Positions 62,085 through 64,000 of a stretch of 64,000 nt of DNA are shown here, in pieces. Source of the DNA: Cerasicoccus sp. TK19100 (lineage in GTDB: Bacteria; Verrucomicrobiota; Verrucomicrobiia; Opitutales; Cerasicoccaceae); contig NZ_JAPWDU010000001.1 in NCBI RefSeq assembly GCF_027257155.1, positions 186,001-250,000 on the forward strand. The letters are read 5' to 3'. The translations under genes were made by a program, and so were the position numbers. How positions within the stretch are numbered: the stretch's first letter is position 1; each line of letters begins with the position of its first letter. The notes below the pieces were generated by a model, which did no database searches, had not been told where the DNA came from, and was given only the letters and a program-made list of their open reading frames with translations.

Positions 62085-64000
62085 CGGGTGAGAGCCAGCG
62101 AATAGCCATGATTTGGAAACGTCGTCCGTAGTTCTGATTTTCCACTCCGGCATCAGACGGTAATACAGTTGGGCGGACAGAGTCATCGACATATTCCGGG
62201 ATACGCTGCACGACAGCCTCGCACCAGGCGCGCCCCTCAATTTCATTGGTAAAAGGGTTTCTTACATCACCGTAGGTCCGGATTATAAAAGTATCGGATC
62301 GTGCTGAGAGGGCAGGGGCCAGCGATTCCAGAATGTCTGCTTGTGTCAGCCACCCAGGTGCACCCTGATAGCGTCCAATCCCGGAGCCTGTTCCCGTCGG
62401 CATCAGGGAATGGTCGACGTATATTTTAGCATTCTTATAAGGACTGAGTGGCGCCGCTTCGCGCAAAGGTTCATTGATGTCGGTTTGGTCAATTGCGCGT
62501 TGCAAGGCTCCAGATATACTCAAATCGCTAATTGGATCCCCGAAGTCAGCCGCAGGGGTAAGGACGCGATTTACAAACTGCCCGAGTGATAGAAATGGGC
62601 CACGTGCTTTTACTTGGGCCACAATGTTTGTAGCCAATGCATCGATTTGGTCGTCCGTTAAAGCGCGATAACCATCGTAGGTATTGTCTTTGCTGGCTAC
62701 AGACTCACTCAAAACAGCCTGAGCTAGACCTGATTGCCTGATAGATCGAGCGAAGGGAGTCCAATCTGGATTCGGTGTTTCTGTCGGATTAGCGGCCAGA
62801 CCACGCAATCCCGATAAAACTGCTTTCCAAGCTTCAACAGAGGTGGAATTGACATTGAAGCTGCCTTCGTTTTTCAAAAAAGCAGCGGGGGCGCGTCCAT
62901 TTTCTCCAGGTAGTAAAGCACTGGGGTCTTGGATAAGGACTGAGGCGTCACTGGCTCGAAGCTCTCCCAGCGTGGGTGTGTCCATTACCCAGGTAAGGCG
63001 CTGATTTGCTGATAATGGTGCTGGACGAGAATCACTACCGCTTGCCGGACGTATGCCAGAGAAATAGAAAGAGTCCCATAAAGCAGCATTCAGCAAGTAG
63101 CTAATGTCGTAATACTGAATTAAATCGGTTTTGGGCAAATCCGGAACATAGCCGGGGTAGCGCATGCTGTCTCCCGGCTCGCTGTCACGATTATAGTAGC
63201 TGAATCTCTGGGCGCTCCAATTTTCATCAGGCTCCGTGCTGCTGTCTTCCCGCGGAACCATAAATGAATACCAGGAGTTGCCAACGGCATTACCTGTTTG
63301 CAGGCCCGTCGATAATGTTTCGTCATCCGCTGTAAGGTCTACATGTTGGAGCTGGCCAATGGAGAGGAAGGCAATTTCTTCAGGGGATTGTGCAGCAGGT
63401 TGATCCCGTAGAATAAGCTGCCCTGAAGGAGCAATACGAGTTGAGCCTTCTCCACCGATTTCTTCTTGTCCCCATGCTGCCTGAAGGGGATTAGAAGGAT
63501 CAAAGTCGGTACTAAAGGCTGTCTCTGAGGTTAAATAGCGGTCTTGTCCTGTCACTGTAGATTCCCTTGAAGACTTGTACCTTTCGCTCGATGTGCCGTC
63601 ATAATAACGTGGAGAGCTGGTCACGACTCCGGTGAGGTTTAGGCCGCCATACTGGGTGATTGTTGGTTTTGTCGAAAATGAACTTTGACCAAAATCCCGG
63701 TAGTAATGCACACCACTGATAGGCTCAGGAACTTGAGCGAAAATGTCTTTATAATACGTATATCTAGGCACTCCCGTGCTTCCTACATCATCAGTATTGC
63801 TGTTGCCGGCGGTAAACTGGGATAAGGGTGATTCCGGATTGTTGGGGAGCGTGAGAGTGAAATCTATCGTTGCACCGTAGGCGCCGCGCTGAGATGTTAT
63901 ATTCAGACTACCTCTATAAAAACCACCTGCTTCATAGCTCCACAGGTTTGGATCGTTTACATAATATGAATCGCAGTTTTCGGTATAATAAGTTGGAAAG
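62074..64000 (-). CDS. Verru_Chthon cassette protein A, C-terminal part (5' end outside window)
   Basis: The frame has no stop from 62074 to the right edge, so at least 641 residues are visible and the N-terminus lies beyond 64000; the GTG at 63771 is only an internal codon. Landmarks are LTWVMDTPTLGELRASDASVL, FLSLGQFVNRVL, LTQADILESLAPALSARSDTFIIRTYGD and the end GRRFQIMAIRWLSPDEV, as in the C-terminal half of Verru_Chthon cassette protein A. These cassettes (proteins A-D with pilin-like N-termini) are known only from Verrucomicrobia and have no proven function; a surface pilus-like or secretion role has been supposed. Confidence 0.72.
   Translation of the reverse strand, partial: FPTYYTENCDSYYVNDPNLWSYEAGGFYRGSLNITSQRGAYGATIDFTLTLPNNPESPLSQFTAGNSNTDDVGSTGVPRYTYYKDIFAQVPEPISGVHYYRDFGQSSFSTKPTITQYGGLNLTGVVTSSPRYYDGTSSERYKSSRESTVTGQDRYLTSETAFSTDFDPSNPLQAAWGQEEIGGEGSTRIAPSGQLILRDQPAAQSPEEIAFLSIGQLQHVDLTADDETLSTGLQTGNAVGNSWYSFMVPREDSSTEPDENWSAQRFSYYNRDSEPGDSMRYPGYVPDLPKTDLIQYYDISYLLNAALWDSFYFSGIRPASGSDSRPAPLSANQRLTWVMDTPTLGELRASDASVLIQDPSALLPGENGRAPAAFLKNEGSFNVNSTSVEAWKAVLSGLRGLAANPTETPNPDWTPFARSIRQSGLAQAVLSESVASKDNTYDGYRALTDDQIDALATNIVAQVKARGPFLSLGQFVNRVLTPAADFGDPISDLSISGALQRAIDQTDINEPLREAAPLSPYKNAKIYVDHSLMPTGTGSGIGRYQGAPGWLTQADILESLAPALSARSDTFIIRTYGDVRNPFTNEIEGRAWCEAVVQRIPEYVDDSVRPTVLPSDAGVENQNYGRRFQIMAIRWLSPDEV

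Noticed and set aside
1-64000. CRISPR arrays, rRNA, intact tRNA, phage structural genes, intact insertion sequence
   Set aside because: No regularly spaced repeats, no complete RNA gene folds and no intact transposase were found when reading both strands.

Overview
The window looks like chromosomal DNA of a marine or soil Verrucomicrobiota, probably class Opitutia (Opitutales or Puniceicoccales). The signs are C-terminal PEP-CTERM sorting tails, pseudopilin-type secreted proteins, sodium:solute symporter (SSS) sugar transporters, pieces of a Verru_Chthon cassette protein A, and many glycan-degrading enzymes. No rRNA, tRNA, CRISPR or phage gene was seen. Several decayed transposase genes of one family lie at the junctions between gene blocks, so the window reads as a mosaic of polysaccharide-utilisation loci.

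Block A (1-18335) is the most interesting. It carries the C-terminus of a Spherulin-4/GH135-like protein, two GH114-type proteins (468-2693 and 14928-16313), a 1373-residue secreted protein with an unassigned glycosidase-like barrel (2924-7045), two near-twin LacI repressors, and a minus-strand operon of sugar 1-kinase, nucleotidyltransferase and UDP-sugar 4-epimerase. It also has a Gfo/Idh-type oxidoreductase, a PEP-CTERM protein, a pseudopilin-like protein and an SSS transporter. Five operator-like sites of the form GCGTAA-N4-TTACGC tie the block together. GH135 and GH114 are known for cutting alpha-1,4-GalNAc/GalN polymers such as fungal galactosaminogalactan. My inference is a utilisation locus for a (partly deacetylated) galactosamine-rich exopolysaccharide: outside cleavage, SSS import, then kinase, NDP-transfer and epimerisation to UDP-GlcNAc.

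Block B (about 18.6-40.1 kb) suggests degradation of a glucuronic-acid-substituted hemicellulose. It holds three GH5 enzymes, a GH115-like alpha-glucuronidase, an alpha/beta-hydrolase esterase, a LamG plus SASA-type esterase and two AraC regulators. A complete glucuronate operon (RraA-like protein, UxuA, UxaC, SDR-type mannonate oxidoreductase) is divergent from an IclR regulator, with two ATGTCAG-N5-CTGACAT operator-like sites between them. Decayed fragments of a glycosidase, a LacI regulator and a Verru_Chthon protein A lie inside this block.

Block C (about 40.9-56.3 kb) has a second SSS transporter, a CBM96-like protein, four parallel beta-helix proteins, a GH16 lipoprotein, a second IclR regulator, and a second PEP-CTERM plus pseudopilin pair. 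At least five good and two weak copies of a 15-bp palindrome, TTGCT-N5-AGCAA, sit in front of its transcription units. The substrate cannot be named from sequence.

Block D (57.2 kb to the end) contains a tmRNA-like 3' end fragment, a GH38 alpha-mannosidase gene interrupted by one frameshift, a secreted hypothetical protein, and the C-terminal part of a Verru_Chthon cassette protein A that runs off the right edge.
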